Shown: positions 14,601 to 28,319, numbered from the stretch's first letter. The stretch is 64,000 nucleotides of DNA from Brachycybe producta (GCA_036925085.1 JAUPFP010000156.1:62001-126000); one strand, 5' to 3'. Notes: generated by a model not told the origin, from the sequence alone. Translations and numbers: made by a program.

Positions 14601-15630
14601 TCAACCTTAAACGTTCAACCTTAAACGTTCAACCTTAAACGTTCAACCTTAAACGTTCAACCTTAAACGTTCAACCTTAAACCTTCAACCTTAAACGTTC
14701 AACCTTAAAAGTTAAACCTTAAACGTTCAACCTTAAACGTTCAACCTTAAACGTTCAACCTTATACGTTCAACCTTAAACGCTCAACCTTAAACGTTCAA
14801 CCTTAAACGTTCAACCTTAAACGTTCAATCTTAAACGTTCAAAAATAAACGTTCAACCTAAAATGTTCAATCCTTAAACGTTCAACCTTAAACGTTCAAC
14901 CTTAAACGTTCAACCTTAAACGTTCAACCTTAAACGTTCAACCTTAAACGTTCAACCTTAAACGTTCAACCTTAAACGTTCAACCTTAAACGTTCAACCT
15001 TAAACGTTCAACCTTAAACGTTCAACCTTAAACGTTCAAGCTTAAACGTTCAACCTTAAACGTTCAACCTTAAACGTCCAAAATTAAACGTTCAACCTTA
15101 AGCGTTCAACCTTAAACGTTCAACCTTAAACGCTCAACCTTAAACGTTCAACCTTAAACGTTCAATCTTAAACGTTCAAAAATAAACGTTCAACCTAAAA
15201 CGTTCAACCTTAAACGTTCAACCTTAAACGTCCAACCTGAAACGTGAAACCTTAAACGTTCAACCTTAAACGTTCAACCTTAAACGTTCAAACTTAAACG
15301 TTCAACCTTAAACGTTCAACCTTAAACGTCCAAAATTAAATGTTCAACCTTAAACGTTCAACCTTAAACGTTCAACCTTAAACGTTCAACCTTAAACGTT
15401 CAACCTTAAATGTTCAACCTTAAATGTTCAACCTTAAACGTTCAACCTTAAACGTTCAACCTTAAACGTTCATCCTTAAACGTTCAACCTTAAACGTTCA
15501 ACCTTAATTGTTCAACCTTAAACGTTCAACCTTAAACGTTCAACCTTAAACGTTCAACCTTAAACGTTCAACCTTAAACGTTCAAAATTAAACGTTCAAC
15601 CATAAACGTTCAACCTTAAACGTTCAACCT
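11700..15630 (+). repeat. Homogenised satellite segment
   Basis: Long runs of identical consensus units dominate, for example 12,020-12,320 and 12,480-12,680. Between them sit blocks marked by CGCTCAACC, CAAAAATAAACG, CGTCCAAAATT and TTATACG, which recur inside the segment and again near 31 and 34 kb. Phase is nearly intact; isolated exceptions lie near 14,165, 14,208 and 14,871. This looks like the product of recent local amplification. Confidence 0.8.
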
Positions 15631-15634
15631 TAAA

Positions 15635-16262
15635 CGGTTCAACCTTAAAGGTGACACCTTAAACGATCAAGGTTGAACGTTCAACTTTAAACGTTCAACC
15701 TTGAACGTTCAACCTTGAACGTTCAACCTTAAACGTTCAAAATTAAACGTTCAACCTTAAACGTTCAACCTTAAACATTCAACCTTAAACGTTCAACCTT
15801 AAACGTTCTACCTTAAACGTTCAAACTTAAACGTTCAACCTTAAACGTTCAACCTTAAACGTTCAACCTTAAACGTTCCACCTTAAACGTGAAACCTTAA
15901 ACGTGAAACCTTAAACGTGAAACCTTAAACGTTCAACCTTAAACGAGAAACCTTAAACGAGAAACCTTAAACGTGAAACCTTAAACGTTCAATCTTAAAC
16001 GTTCAACCTTAAACGTGAAACCTTAAATGCAAACCTTAAACGTTCAATCTTAAACGTTCAACCTTAATTGTTCAACCTTAAACGTTCAACCTTAAACGTT
16101 CAACCTTAAACGTTCAACCTTAAACGTTCAACCTTAAACGGTTCAACCTTAAAGGTGAAACCTTAAACGTTCAATCTTAAACGTTCAACTTTAAACGTTC
16201 AACCTTGAACGTTCAACCTTGAACGTTCAACCTTGAACGTTCAACCTTGAACGTTCAACCTT
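15635..16262 (+). repeat. 504-bp local duplication with CCTTGAA units
   Basis: CGGTTCAACCTTAAAGGTG starts at 15,635 and again at 16,139, an offset of 504 bp or exactly 36 units. Each is followed by a run of units reading CCTTGAACG in place of CCTTAAACG (15,700-15,725 and 16,203-16,255). Copy 1 contains a single inverted unit that copy 2 lacks. The CCTTGAA variant recurs as short pairs at about 30,710, 34,210 and 37,230. Confidence 0.85.
15668..15684 (-). repeat. Single-unit inversion
   Basis: Inside the + oriented array the sequence reads AAGGTTGAACGTT, the reverse complement of one unit, then returns to + orientation with CAACTTTAAACG. The switch back creates the perfect palindrome GTTGAACGTTCAAC. 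The matching place in the partner copy 504 bp downstream carries an ordinary CAATCTT unit of the same length, so the event replaced sequence without changing length. Confidence 0.75.
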
Positions 16263-16489
16263 AAACGTTCAAAATTAAACGTTCAACCTTAAACGTTCAA
16301 CCTTAAACATTCAACCTTAAACGTTCAACATTAAACGTTCTACCTTAAACGTTCAAACTTAAACGTTCAACCTTAAACGTTCAACCTTAAACGTTCAACC
16401 TTAAACGTTCAACCTTAAACGTTCAACCTTAAACGTTCAACCTTAAACGTTCAACCTTAAACGTTCCACCTTAAACGTTCAACCTTAAA

Positions 16490-17763
16490 CGTTCAACATT
16501 AAACGTTCAATCTTAAACGTTCAACCTAAAACGTTCAACCTGAAACGTTCAATCGTAAATGTTCAACCTTAAACGTGAAACCTTAAACGTTCAACCTTAA
16601 ACGTTCAACCTAAAACGTTCAACCTTAAACGTGAAACCTTAAACGTTCAACCTTAAACGTGAAACCTTAAACGTGAAACCTTAAATGTAAAACCTTAAAC
16701 GTTCAATCTTAAACGTTCAACATTAAACGTTCAACCTTAAACGTTCAATCTTAAACGTTCAACCTTAAACGTTCAACCTTAAACGTTCAACCTTAAACGT
16801 TCAACCTTAAACATTCAACCTTAAATGTTCAACATTAAATGTTCAACCTTAAATGTTCAACCTTAAACGATGAACCTTAAATGTTCAACCTTAAACGTTC
16901 AACGTTAAACGTTCAACCTTAAACGTTCAACCTTAAAAGTTCAACCTTAAACGTTCAACCTTAAACGTTCAACCTTAAACGTTCAACCTTAAACGTTCAA
17001 CCTTAAACGTTCAACCTTAAACGTTCAACCTTAAACGTTCAACCTTAAACGTTCAACCTTAAACGTTCAACCTTAAACGTTCAACCTTTAACGTTCAACC
17101 TTAAACGTTCAACATTAACCGTTCAACGTTAAATGTTCAACCTTAAACGTTCAACCTAAAACGTGAAACCTTAAACATTCAATCTTAAACGTTCAACTTT
17201 AAACGTTCAACTTTAAACGTTCAACCTTAAACGTTCAACCTTAAACGTTCAACCTTAAACGTTCAACCTTAAACGTGAAACCTTAAACGCTCAACCTTAA
17301 ACGTTCAACCTTAAACGTTCAACCTTAAACGTTCAACCTTAAACGTTCAACCTTAAACGTTCAACCTTAAACGTTCAACCTTAAACGTTCAACCTTAAAC
17401 GTTCAACCTTAAACGTTCAACCTTAAACGTTCAACCTTAAACGTTCAACCTTAAACGTTCAACTTTAAACGTGAAACCTTAAACGCTCAACCTTAAACGT
17501 TCAACATTAAACGTTCAACCTTAAACGTTCAACCTTAAACGTTCAACCTTAAATGTTCAACCTTATACGTTCAACCTTAAACGTTCAACCTTAAACGTTC
17601 AACCTTAAACGTTCAACCTTAAACGTTCAACCTTAAACGTTCAACCTTAAACGTTCAACCTTAAACGTTCAACCTTAAACGTTCAACCTTAAACGTTCAA
17701 CCTTAAACGTTCAACCTTAAACGTTCAACCTTAAACGTTCAACCTTAAACGTTCAACCTTAAA
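16490..17763 (+). repeat. 1,274-bp HOR, copy 1 (91 units)
   Basis: Several rare units fix the period. CCTGAAACG followed by CAATCGTAAATG occurs here at 16,541 and 1,274 bp later at 17,815. CATTAACCG occurs at 17,113 and 18,387. CGCTC occurs at 17,288 and 18,562. All three offsets are exactly 1,274 bp, or 91 x 14, so no indel separates the copies over this stretch. The copy ends in a run of consensus units. Confidence 0.93.
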
Positions 17764-18765
17764 CGTTCAACATTAAACGTTCAATCTTAAACGTTCAACC
17801 TAAAACGTTCAACCTGAAACGTTCAATCGTAAATGTTCAACCTTAAACGTGAAACCTTAAACGTTCAACCTTAAACGTTCAACCTAAAACATTCAACCTT
17901 AAACGTGAAACCTTAAACGTTCAACCTTAAACGTGAAACCTTAAACGTGAAACCTTAAATGTAAAACCTTAAACGTTCAATCTTAAACGTTCAACATTAA
18001 ACGTTCAACCTTAAACGTTCAATCTTAAACGTTCAACCTTAAACGTTCAACCTTAAACGTTCAACCTTAAACGTTCAACCTTAAACATTCAACCTTAAAT
18101 GTTCAACATTAAATGTTCAACCTTAAATGTTCAACCTTAAACGATGAACCTTAAATGTTCAACCTTAAACGTTCAACGTTAAACGTTCAACCTTAAACGT
18201 TCAACCTTAAAAGTTCAACCTTAAACGTTCAACCTTAAACGTTCAACCTTAAACGTTCAACCTTAAACGTTCAACCTTAAACGTTCAACCTTAAACGTTC
18301 AACCTTAAACGTTCAACCTTAAACGTTCAACCTTAAACGTTCAACCTTAAACGTTCAACCTTTAACGTTCAACCTTAAACGTTCAACATTAACCGTTCAA
18401 CGTTAAATGTTCAACCTTAAACGTTCAACCTAAAACGTGAAACCTTAAACATTCAATCTTAAACGTTCAACTTTAAACGTTCAACTTTAAACGTTCAACC
18501 TTAAACGTTCAACCTTAAACGTTCAACCTTAAACGTTCAACCTTAAACGTGAAACCTTAAACGCTCAACCTTAAACGTTCAACCTTAAACGTTCAACCTT
18601 AAACGTTCAACCTTAAACGTTCAACCTTAAACGTTCAACCTTAAACGTTCAACCTTAAACGTTCAACCTTAAACGTTCAACCTTAAACGTTCAACCTTAA
18701 ACGTTCAACTTTAAACGTGAAACCTTAAACGCTCAACCTTAAACGTTCAACATTAAACGTTCAAC
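17764..18765 (+). repeat. 1,274-bp HOR, copy 2 (truncated on the right)
   Basis: This segment repeats 16,490-17,763 marker for marker. In the consensus run before CAACTTTAAACG the offset drops from 1,274 to 1,246 bp (17,463 against 18,709), a loss of exactly two units. After about 18,765 the sequence switches to AAAAGTTAAACC and CCATAAATG units, which belong to a different HOR family seen again near 21.3 and 23.4 kb. Confidence 0.9.
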
Positions 18766-20249
18766 CTTAAAAGTTAAACCTTAAACGTTCAACCTAAAAC
18801 ATTCAACCATAAATGTTCAACCTTAAACGTTCAACCTTAAACGTTCAACCTTAAACGATGAACCTTAAATGTTCAAACTTAAACGTTCAACATTAAACGT
18901 TCAACCTTAAATGTTCAACCTTAAACGTTCAACCTTAAATGTAAAACCTTAAATGTTCAATCTTAAACGTTCAACCTTAAACGTTCAACCTTAAACGTTC
19001 AATCTTAAACGTTCAACCTAAAACGTTCAACCTTAAACGTTCAATCTTAAACGTTCAACCTTAAACGTTCAACCTTAAACGTTCAACCTTAAACGTTCAA
19101 CCTTAAACGTGAAACCTTAAACGTGAAACCTTAAATGTAAAACCTTAAACGTTCAATCTTAAACATTCAACATTAAACGTTCAACCTTTAACGTTCAATC
19201 TAAAACGTTCAACCTTAAACGTTCAACCTTAAACGTTCAACATTAAACATTCAACCTTAAATGTTCAACCTTAAATGTTCAACCTTAAACGATGAACATT
19301 AAATGTTCAACCTTAAACGTTCAACCTTAAACGTTCAACCTTAAACGTTCAACCTTAAACGTTCAACCTTAAACGTTCAATCTTAAACGTTCAACCTTAA
19401 AAGTTCAACCTTAAACGTTCAACCTTAAAAGTTCAACCTTAAACGTTCAACCTTAAACGTTCAACCTTAAACGTTCAACCTTAAACGTTCAACCTTAAAC
19501 GTTCAACCTTAAACGTTCAACCTTAACCGTTCAAAATTAAACGTTCAACCTTAAACGTTCAACCTTAAACGTTCAACCTTAAACGTTCAAGCTTAAATGT
19601 TCAACCTTAAACGTTCAACCTTAAACGTTCAATCTTAAACGTTCAGTTTTAAACGTTCAACCTTAAACGTTCAACCTTAAACGTGAAACCTTAAACGTTC
19701 AACCTTAAACGTGAAACCTTAAACGTGAAACCTTAAATGTAAAACCTTAAACGTTCAATCTTAAATGTTCAACTTTAAACGTTCAACCTTAAACGTTCAA
19801 TCTTAAACGTTCAACCTTAAACGTTCAACCTTAAATGTTCAACCTTAAATGTTCAACCTTAAACGATGAACCTTAAATGTTCAACCTTAAACGTTCAACC
19901 TTAAACGTTCAACCTTAAACGTGAAACCTTAAACGTGAAACATTAAACGTTCAACCTTAAACGTTCAATCTTAAACGTTCAACCTTAAACGTTCAACCTT
20001 AAACGTTCAACCTTAAACATTCAACCTTAAATGTTCAACCTTAAATGTTCAACCTTAAACGTTCAACCTTAAACGTTCAACCTTAAACGTTCAACCTTAA
20101 ACGTTCAAGCTTAAACGTTCACCCTTAAACGTTCAACCTAAAACGTTCAACCTTAAACGTTCAACCTTAAATGTTCAACCTTAAACGTTCAACCTTAAAC
20201 GTTCAACCTTAAACGTTCAACCTTAAACGTTCAACCTTAAACGTTCAAC

Positions 20250-20480
20250 CTTAAACGTGAAACCTTAAACGTGAAACCTTAAACGTTCAACCTTAAACGT
20301 TCAACCTTAAACGAGAAATCTTAAACGTGAAACCTTAAACGTTCAACCTTAAACGTTCAACCTTAAACGTTCAACCTTAATTGTTCAACCTTAAACGTTC
20401 AACCTTAAACATTCAACCTTAAATGTTCAACCTTAAATGTTCAACATAAAACGATGAACCTTAAATGTTCAACCTTAAAC
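20250..20480 (+). repeat. CGAGAAA plus TTAATTG cassette, occurrence 2
   Basis: Same order as at 5.6 kb, with CGAGAAATC and CATAAAACGATG substitutions. It opens the 2.1-kb HOR. Confidence 0.85.
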
Positions 20481-22350
20481 GTTCAACCTTAAACGTTCAA
20501 CCTTAAACGTGAAACCTTAAACGTTCAACCTTAAACGTTCAACCTTAAACGTGAAACCATAAATGTAAAACCTTAAACGTTCAATCTTAAACGTTCAACC
20601 TTAAACGTTCAACCTTAAACGTTCAATCTTAAACGTTCAACCTTAAACGTTCAATCTTAAACGTTCAACCTAAAACGTTCAACCTTAAACCTTCAACCTT
20701 AAATGTTCAACCTTAAACGTGAAACCTTAAACGTTCAACCTTAAACGTTCAACCTAAAACGTTCAACCTTAAACGTTCAACCTTAAACGTTCAACCTTAA
20801 ACGTGAAACCTTAAATGTGAAACCTTAAATGTAAAACCTTAAACGTTCAATCTTAAACATTCAACATTAAACGTTCAACCTTTAACGTTCAATCTTAAAC
20901 GTTCAACCTTAAACGTTCAACCTTAAACGTTCAACATTAAACATTCAACCTTAAATGTTCAACCTTAAATGTTCAACCTTAAACGATGAACCTTAAATGT
21001 TCAACCTTAAACGTTCAACCTTAAACGTTCAACCTTAAACGTTCAACCTTAAACGTTCAACCTTAAACGTTCAACCTTAAAAGTTCAACCTTAAACGTTC
21101 AACCTTAAAAGTTCAACCTTAAACGTTCAACCTTAAACGTTCAACCTTAAAAGTTCAACCTTAAACGTTCAACCTTAAACGTTCAACCTTAAACGTTCAA
21201 CCTTAAACGTTCAACCTTAAACGTTCAAGCTTAAACATTCAACCTTAAACGTTCAAAATTAAAAGTTCAACCTAAAACGTTCAACCTTAAACGTTCAACC
21301 TTAAAAGTTAAACCTTAAACGTTCAACCTAAAACATTCAACCATAAATGTTCAACCTTAAACGTTCAACCTTAAACGTTCAACCTTAAACGATGAACCTT
21401 AAATGTTCAAACTTAAACGTTCAACATTAAACGTTCAACCTTAAATGTTCAACCTTAAACGTTCAACCTTAAATGTAAAACCTTAAATGTTCAATCTTAA
21501 ACGTTCAACCTTAAACGTTCAACCTTAAACGTTCAATCTTAAACGTTCAACCTAAAACGTTCAACCTTAAACGTTCAATCTTAAACGTTCAACCTTAAAC
21601 GTGAAACATTAAACGTTCAACCTTAAACGTTCAACCTAAAACGTTCAACCTTAAACGTTCAACCTTAAACGTGAAACCTTAAACATTCAACCTTAAACGT
21701 GAAACCTTAAACGTGAAACCTTAAATGTAAAACCTTAAACGTTCAATCTTAAACGTTCAACATTAAACGTTCAACCTTAAACTTTCAATCTTAAACATTC
21801 AACCTTAAACGTTCAACCTTAAACGTTCAACCTTAAACATTCAACCTTAAACGTTCAACCTTAAACGTTCAACCTTAAACGATGAACCTTAAATGTTCAA
21901 CCTTAAACGTTCAACGTTAAAAGTTCAACCTTAAACGTTCAACCTTAAACGTTCAACCTTAAACGATGAACCTTAAACGTTCAAGCTTAAACGTTCAACC
22001 TTAAACATTCAATCTTAAACGTTCAACCTTAAACGTTCAAGCTTAAACGTTCAACCTTAAACGTTCAACCTTAACCGTTCAAAATTAAACGTTCAACCTT
22101 AAACGTTCAACCTTAAACGTTCAAGCTTAAACGTTCAACCTTAAACGTTCAACCTTAAACGTGAAACCTTAAACGTTCAACCTTAAACGTTCAACCTTAA
22201 ACGTTCAACCTTAAACGTTCAACCTTAAACGTTCAACCTTAAACGTTCAACCTTAAACGTTCAACCTTAAACGTTCAACCTTAAACGTTCAACCTTAAAC
22301 GTTCAACCTTAAACGTTCAACCTTAAACGTTCAACCTTAAACGTGAAACC
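20250..22350 (+). repeat. About 2.1-kb HOR, copy 1
   Basis: Marker offsets to the next copy are 2,114 bp (TTGTTC at 20,381 and 22,495), 2,044 bp (CCATAAATG at 21,341 and 23,385) and 1,988 bp (CGTTAAAAG at 21,915 and 23,903). These equal 151, 146 and 142 units, so the copies differ by whole units only. The copy opens with a CGAGAAATC unit and the TTAATTG cassette. Confidence 0.88.
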
Positions 22351-22580
22351 TTAAACGTGAAACCTTAAACGTGAAACCTTAAACGTTCAACCTTAAACGT
22401 TCAACCTTAAACGAGAAACCTTAAACGTGAAACCTTAAACGTTCAACCTTAAACGTTCAACCTTAAACGTTCAACCTTAAACGTTCAACCTTAATTGTTC
22501 AACCTTAAACGTTCAACCTTAAACATTCAACCTTAAATGTTCAACCTTAAATGTTCAACCTAAAACGATGAACCTTAAAT
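22350..22580 (+). repeat. CGAGAAACC plus TTAATTG cassette, occurrence 3
   Basis: Same order, with one extra consensus unit before TTAATTG. It opens the second 2.1-kb HOR copy. Confidence 0.85.
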
Positions 22581-23820
22581 GTTCAACCTTAAACGTTCAA
22601 CCTTAAACGTTCAACCTTAAACGTTCAACCTTAAACGTGAAACCTTAAACGTTCAACCTTAAACGTTCAACCTTAAACGTGAAACCATAAATGTAAAACC
22701 TTAAACGTTCAATCTTAAACGTTCAACCTTAAACGTTCAACCTTAAACGTTCAATCTTAAACGTTCAACCTAAAATGTTCAACCTTAAACGTTCAACCTT
22801 AAATGTTCAACCTTAAACGTGAAACCTTAATCGTTCAACCTTAAACGTTCAACCTAAAACGTTCAACCTTAAACGTTCAACCTTAAACGTTCAACCTTAA
22901 ACGTTCAACCTTAAACGTGAAACCTTAAACGTGAAACCTTAAATGTAAAACCTTAAACGTTCAATCTTAAACATTCAACATTAAACGTTCAACCTTTAAC
23001 GTTCAATCTTAAACGTTCAACCTTAAACGTTCAACCTTAAACGTTCAACATTAAACATTCAACCTTAAATGTTCAACCTTAAATGTTCAACCTTAAACGA
23101 TGAACCTTAAATGTTAAACCTTAAACGTTCAACCTTAAACGTTCAACCTTAAACGTTCAACCTTAAACGTTCAACCTTAAACGTTCAACCTTAAAAGTTC
23201 AACCTTAAACGTTCAACCTTAAAAGTTCAACCTTAAACATTCAACCTTAAACGTTCAACCTTAAACGTTCAAGCTTAAACATTCAACCTTAAACGTTCAA
23301 AATTAAACGTTCAACCTAAAACGTTCAACCTTAAACGTTCAACCTTAAAAGTTAAACCTTAAACGTTCAACCTAAAACATTCAACCATAAATGTTCAACC
23401 TTAAACGTTCAACCTTAAACGTTCAACCTTAAACGATGAACCTTAAACGTTCAAACTTAAACGTTCAACCTTAAATGTTCAACCTTAAACGTTCAACCTT
23501 AAATGTAAAACCTTAAATGTTCAATCTTAAACGTTCAACCTTAAACGTTCAACATTAAACGTTCAATCTTAAACGTTCAACCTAAAACGTTCAACCTTAA
23601 ACGTTCAATCTTAAACGTTCAACCTTAAACGTGAAACCTTAAACGTTCAACCTTAAACGTTCAAAATAAAACGTTCAACCTTAAACGTTCAACCTTAAAC
23701 GTGAAACCTTAAACATTCAACCTTAAACGTGAAACCTTAAACGTGAAACCTTAAATGTAAAACCTTAAACGTTCAATCTTAAACGTTCAACATTAAACGT
23801 TCAACCTTAAACGTTCAACC
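22351..23820 (+). repeat. About 2.1-kb HOR, copy 2
   Basis: The markers of 20,250-21,900 recur here in the same order: CGAGAAACC, TTAATTG, CGATGAACC, CCATAAATG and CAAAATT. The copy is progressively shorter than copy 1 by whole units. Its right part passes into the 1,260-bp duplication that follows. Confidence 0.85.
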
Positions 23821-26340
23821 TTAAACATTCAACCTTAAATGTTCAACCTTAAATGTTCAACCTTAAACGATGAACCTTAAATGTTCAACCTTAAACATTC
23901 AACGTTAAAAGTTCAACCTTAAACGTTCAACCTTAAACGTTCAACCTTAAACGTTCAACCTTAAAAGTTCAACCTTAAACGTTCATCCTTAAACGTTCAA
24001 ACTTAAACGTTAAACCTTAAACGTTCAAGCTTAAATGTTCAACCTTAAACGTTCAATCTTAAACGTTCAACCTTAAACGTTCAAGCTTAAACGTTCAACC
24101 TTAAATGTTCAACCTTAACCGTTCAAAATTAAACGTTCAACCTTAAACGTTCAACCTTAAACGTTCAACCTTAAACGTTCAAGCTTAAATGTTCAACCTT
24201 AAACGTTCAACCTTAAACGTTCAATCTTAAACGTTCAGTTTTAAACGTTCAACCTTAAACGTTCAACCTTAAACGTGAAACCTTAAACGTGAAACCTTAA
24301 ACGTTCAACCTTAAACGTGAAACCTTAAACGTGAAACCTTAAATGTAAAACCTTAAACGTTCAATCTTAAATGTTCAACTTTAAACGTTCAACCTTAAAC
24401 GTTCAATCTTAAACGTTCAACCTTAAACGTTCAACCTTAAATGTTCAACCTTAAATGTTCAACCTTAAACGATGAACCTTAAATGTTCAACCTTAAACGT
24501 TCAACCTTAAACGTTCAACCTTAAACGTGAAAAATTAAACGTGAAACCTTAAATGTAAAACCTTAAACGTTCAATCTTAAACGTTCAACCTTAAACGTTC
24601 AACCTTAAACGTTCAATCTTAAACGTTCAACCTAAAACGTTCAACCTTAAACGTTCAACCTTAAATGTTCAACCTTAAACGTGAAACCTTAAACGTTCAA
24701 CCTTAAACGTTCAAACTAAAACGTTCAACCTTAAAGGTTCAACCTTAAACGTTCAACCTTAAATGTTCAACCTTAAACGTGAAACCTTAAACGTGAGACC
24801 TTAAATGTAAAACCTTAAACGTTCAATCTTAAACATTCAACATTAAACGTTCAACCTTTAACGTTCAATCTTAAACGTTCAACCTTAAACGTTCAACCTT
24901 AAACGTTCAACCTTAAACATTCAACCTTAAATGTTCAACCTTAAATGTTCAACCTTAAACGATGAACCTTAAATGTTCAACCTTAAACGTTCAACCTTAA
25001 ACGTTCAACCTTAAACGTTCAACCTTAAACGTTCAACCTTAAACGTTCAACCTTAAACGTTCAACCTTAAAAGTTCAACCTTAAACATTCAACCTTAAAT
25101 GTTCAACCTTAAATGTTCAACCTTAAACGATGAACCTTAAATGTTCAACCTTAAACGTTCAACGTTAAAAGTTCAACCTTAAACGTTCAACCTTAAACGT
25201 TCAACCTTAAAAGTTCAACCTTAAACGTTCATCCTTAAACGTTCAAACTTAAACGTTCAACCTTAAACGTTCAAGCTTAAATGTTCAACCTTAAACGTTC
25301 AATCTTAAACGTTCAACCTTAAACGTTCAAGCTTAAACGTTCAACCTTAAACGTTCAACCTTAACCGTTCAAAATTAAACGTTCAACCTTAAACGTTCAA
25401 CCTTAAACGTTCAACCTTAAACGTTCAAGCTTAAATGTTCAACCTTAAACGTTCAACCTTAAACGTTCAATCTTAAACGTTCAGTTTTAAACGTTCAACC
25501 TTAAACGTTCAACCTTAAACGTGAAACCTTAAACGTGAAACCTTAAACGTTCAACCTTAAACGTGAAACCTTAAACGTGAAACCTTAAATGTAAAACCTT
25601 AAACGTTCAATCTTAAATGTTCAACTTTAATCGTTCAACCTTAAACGTTCAATCTTAAACGTTCAACCTTAAACGTTCAACCTTAAATGTTCAACCTTAA
25701 ATGTTCAACCTTAAATGTTCAACCTTAAACGATGAACCTTAAATGTTCAACCTTAAACGTTCAATCTTAAACGTTCAACCTTAAACGTGAAAAATTAAAC
25801 GTGAAACCTTAAATGTAAAACCTTAAACGTTCAATCTTAAACGTTCAACCTTAAACGTTCAACCTTAAACGTTCAATCTTAAACGTTCAACCTAAAACGT
25901 TCAACCTTAAACGTTCAACCTTAAATGTTCAACCTTAAACGTGAAACCTTAAACGTTCAACCTTAAACGTTCAACCTAAAACGTTCAACCTTAAAGGTTC
26001 AACCTTAAACGTTCAACCTTAAATGTTCAACCTTAAACGTGAAACCTTAAACGTGAAACCTTAAATGTAAAACCTTAAACGTTCAATCTTAAACATTCAA
26101 CATTAAACGTTCAACCTTTACCGTTCAATCTTAAACGTTCAACCTTAAACGTTCAACCTTAAACGTTCAACCTTAAACAGTCAACCTTAAATGTTCAACC
26201 TTAAATGTTCAACCTTAAACGATGAACCTTAAATGTTCAACCTTAAATGTTCAACCTTAAACGTTCAACCTTAAACGTTCAACCTGAAACGTTCAACCTT
26301 AAAAGTTCAACCTTAAACGTTCAACCTTAAACGTTCAACC
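23821..26340 (+). repeat. 1,260-bp tandem duplication (90 units), two copies
   Basis: The copies run from about 23,820 to 25,080 and from 25,080 to 26,340. CGTTAAAAG at 23,903 and 25,163, CGTGAAAAATT at 24,526 and 25,786, and TTAAAGGTTC at 24,731 and 25,991 are each 1,260 bp apart. CAGTTTTAAACG at 24,236 and 25,482 is 1,246 bp apart, one unit less. A further partial copy lies at about 27,640-28,320, with CGTGAAAAATT at 27,900 and TTAAAGG at 28,105, both 2,114 bp after the second copy. Confidence 0.9.
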
Positions 26341-28319
26341 TTAAACGTTCAAGCTTAAACATTCAACCTTAAACGTTCAAAATTAAACGTTAAACCTAAA
26401 ATGTTCAACCTTAAACGTTCAACCTTAAAAGTTAAACCTTAAACGTTCAACCTTAAACATTCAACCATAAATGTTCAACCTTAAACGTTCAACCTTAAAC
26501 GTTCAACCTTAAACGATTAACCTTAAATGTTCAAACTTAAACGTTCAACCTTAAATGTTCAACCTTAAATGTTCAACCTTAAACGTTCAACCTTAAATGT
26601 AAAACCTTAAACGTTCAATCTTAAACGTTCAACCTTAAACGTTCAACCTTAAACGTTCAATCTTAAACGTTCAACCTAAAACGTTCAACCTTAAACGTTC
26701 AATCTTAAACGTTCAACCTTAAACGTGAAACCTTAAACGTTCAACCTTAAACGTTCATTCCTAAAACGTTCAACCTTAAACGTTCAACCTTAAACATGAA
26801 ACCTTAAACATTCAACCTTAAACGTGAAACCTTAAACGTGAAACCTTAAATGTAAAACCTTAAACGTTCAATCTTAAACATTCAACATTTAACGTTCAAC
26901 CTTAAACGTTCAATCTTAAACATTCAACCTTAAACGTTCAACCTTAAACGTTCAACCTTAAACATTCAACCTTAAATGTTCAACCTTAAATGTTCAACCT
27001 TAAACGATGAACCTTAAATGTTCAACCTTAAACGTTCAACAGTAAAAGTTCAACCTTAAACGTTCAACCTTAAACGTTCAACCTTAAAAGTTCAACCTTA
27101 AACGTTCATCCTTAAACGTTCAACCTTAAACGTTCAACATTAAACGTTCAAGCTTAAATGTTCAACCTTAAACGTTCAATCTTAAACGTTCAACCTTAAA
27201 CGTTCAAGCTTAAACGTTCAACCTTAAATGTTCAACCTTAACCGTTCAAAATTAAACGTTCAACCTTAAACGTTCAACCTTAAACGTTCAACCTTAAACG
27301 TGAAACCTTAAACGTGAAACCTTAAATGTAAAACCTTAAACGTTCAATCTTAAATGTTCAACTTTAAACGTTCAACCTTAAACGTTCAACTTAAACGTTC
27401 AACCTTAAACGTTCAACCTTAAATGTTCAACCTTAAATGTTCAACCTTAAACGATGAACCTTAAATGTTCAACCTTAAACGTTCAACCTTAAACGTTCAA
27501 CCTTAAACGTGAAACCTTAAATGTAAAACCTTAAACGTTCAATCTTAAACGTTCAACCTTAAACGTTCAACCTTAAACGTTCAACCTTAAACGTTCAACC
27601 TTAAACGTTCAACCTTAAACGTTCAACCTTAAACGTTCAACCTTAAACGTTCAACATTAAACGTTCAACCTTAAACGTTCAACCTTAAACGTTCAACCTT
27701 AAACGTGAAACCTTAAATGTAAAACCTTAAACGTTCAATCTTAAATGTTCAACTTTAAACGTTCAACCTTAAACGTTCAATCTTAAACGTTCAACCTTAA
27801 ACGTTCAACCTTAAATGTTCAACCTTAAATGTTCAACCTTAAACGATGAACCTTAAATGTTCAACCTTAAACGTTCAACCTTAAACGTTCAACCTTAAAC
27901 GTGAAAAATTAAACGTGAAACCTTAAATGTAAAACCTTAAACGTTCAATCTTAAACGTTCAACCTTAAACGTTCAACCTTAAACGTTCAATCTTAAACGT
28001 TCAACCTAAAACGTTCAACCTTAAACGTTCAACCTTAAATGTTCAACCTTAAACGTGAAACCTTAAACGTTCAACCTTAAACGTTCAACCTAAAACGTTC
28101 AACCTTAAAGGTTCAACCTTAAACGTTCAACCTTAAATGTTCAACCTTAAACGTGAAACCTTAAACATGAAACCTTAAATGTAAAACCTTAAACGTTCTA
28201 TCTTAAACATTCAACATTAAACGTTCAACCTTTAACGTTCAATCTTAAACGTTCAACCTTAAACGTTCAACCTTAAACGTTCAACCTTAAACATTCAACC
28301 TTAAATGTTCAACCTTAAA

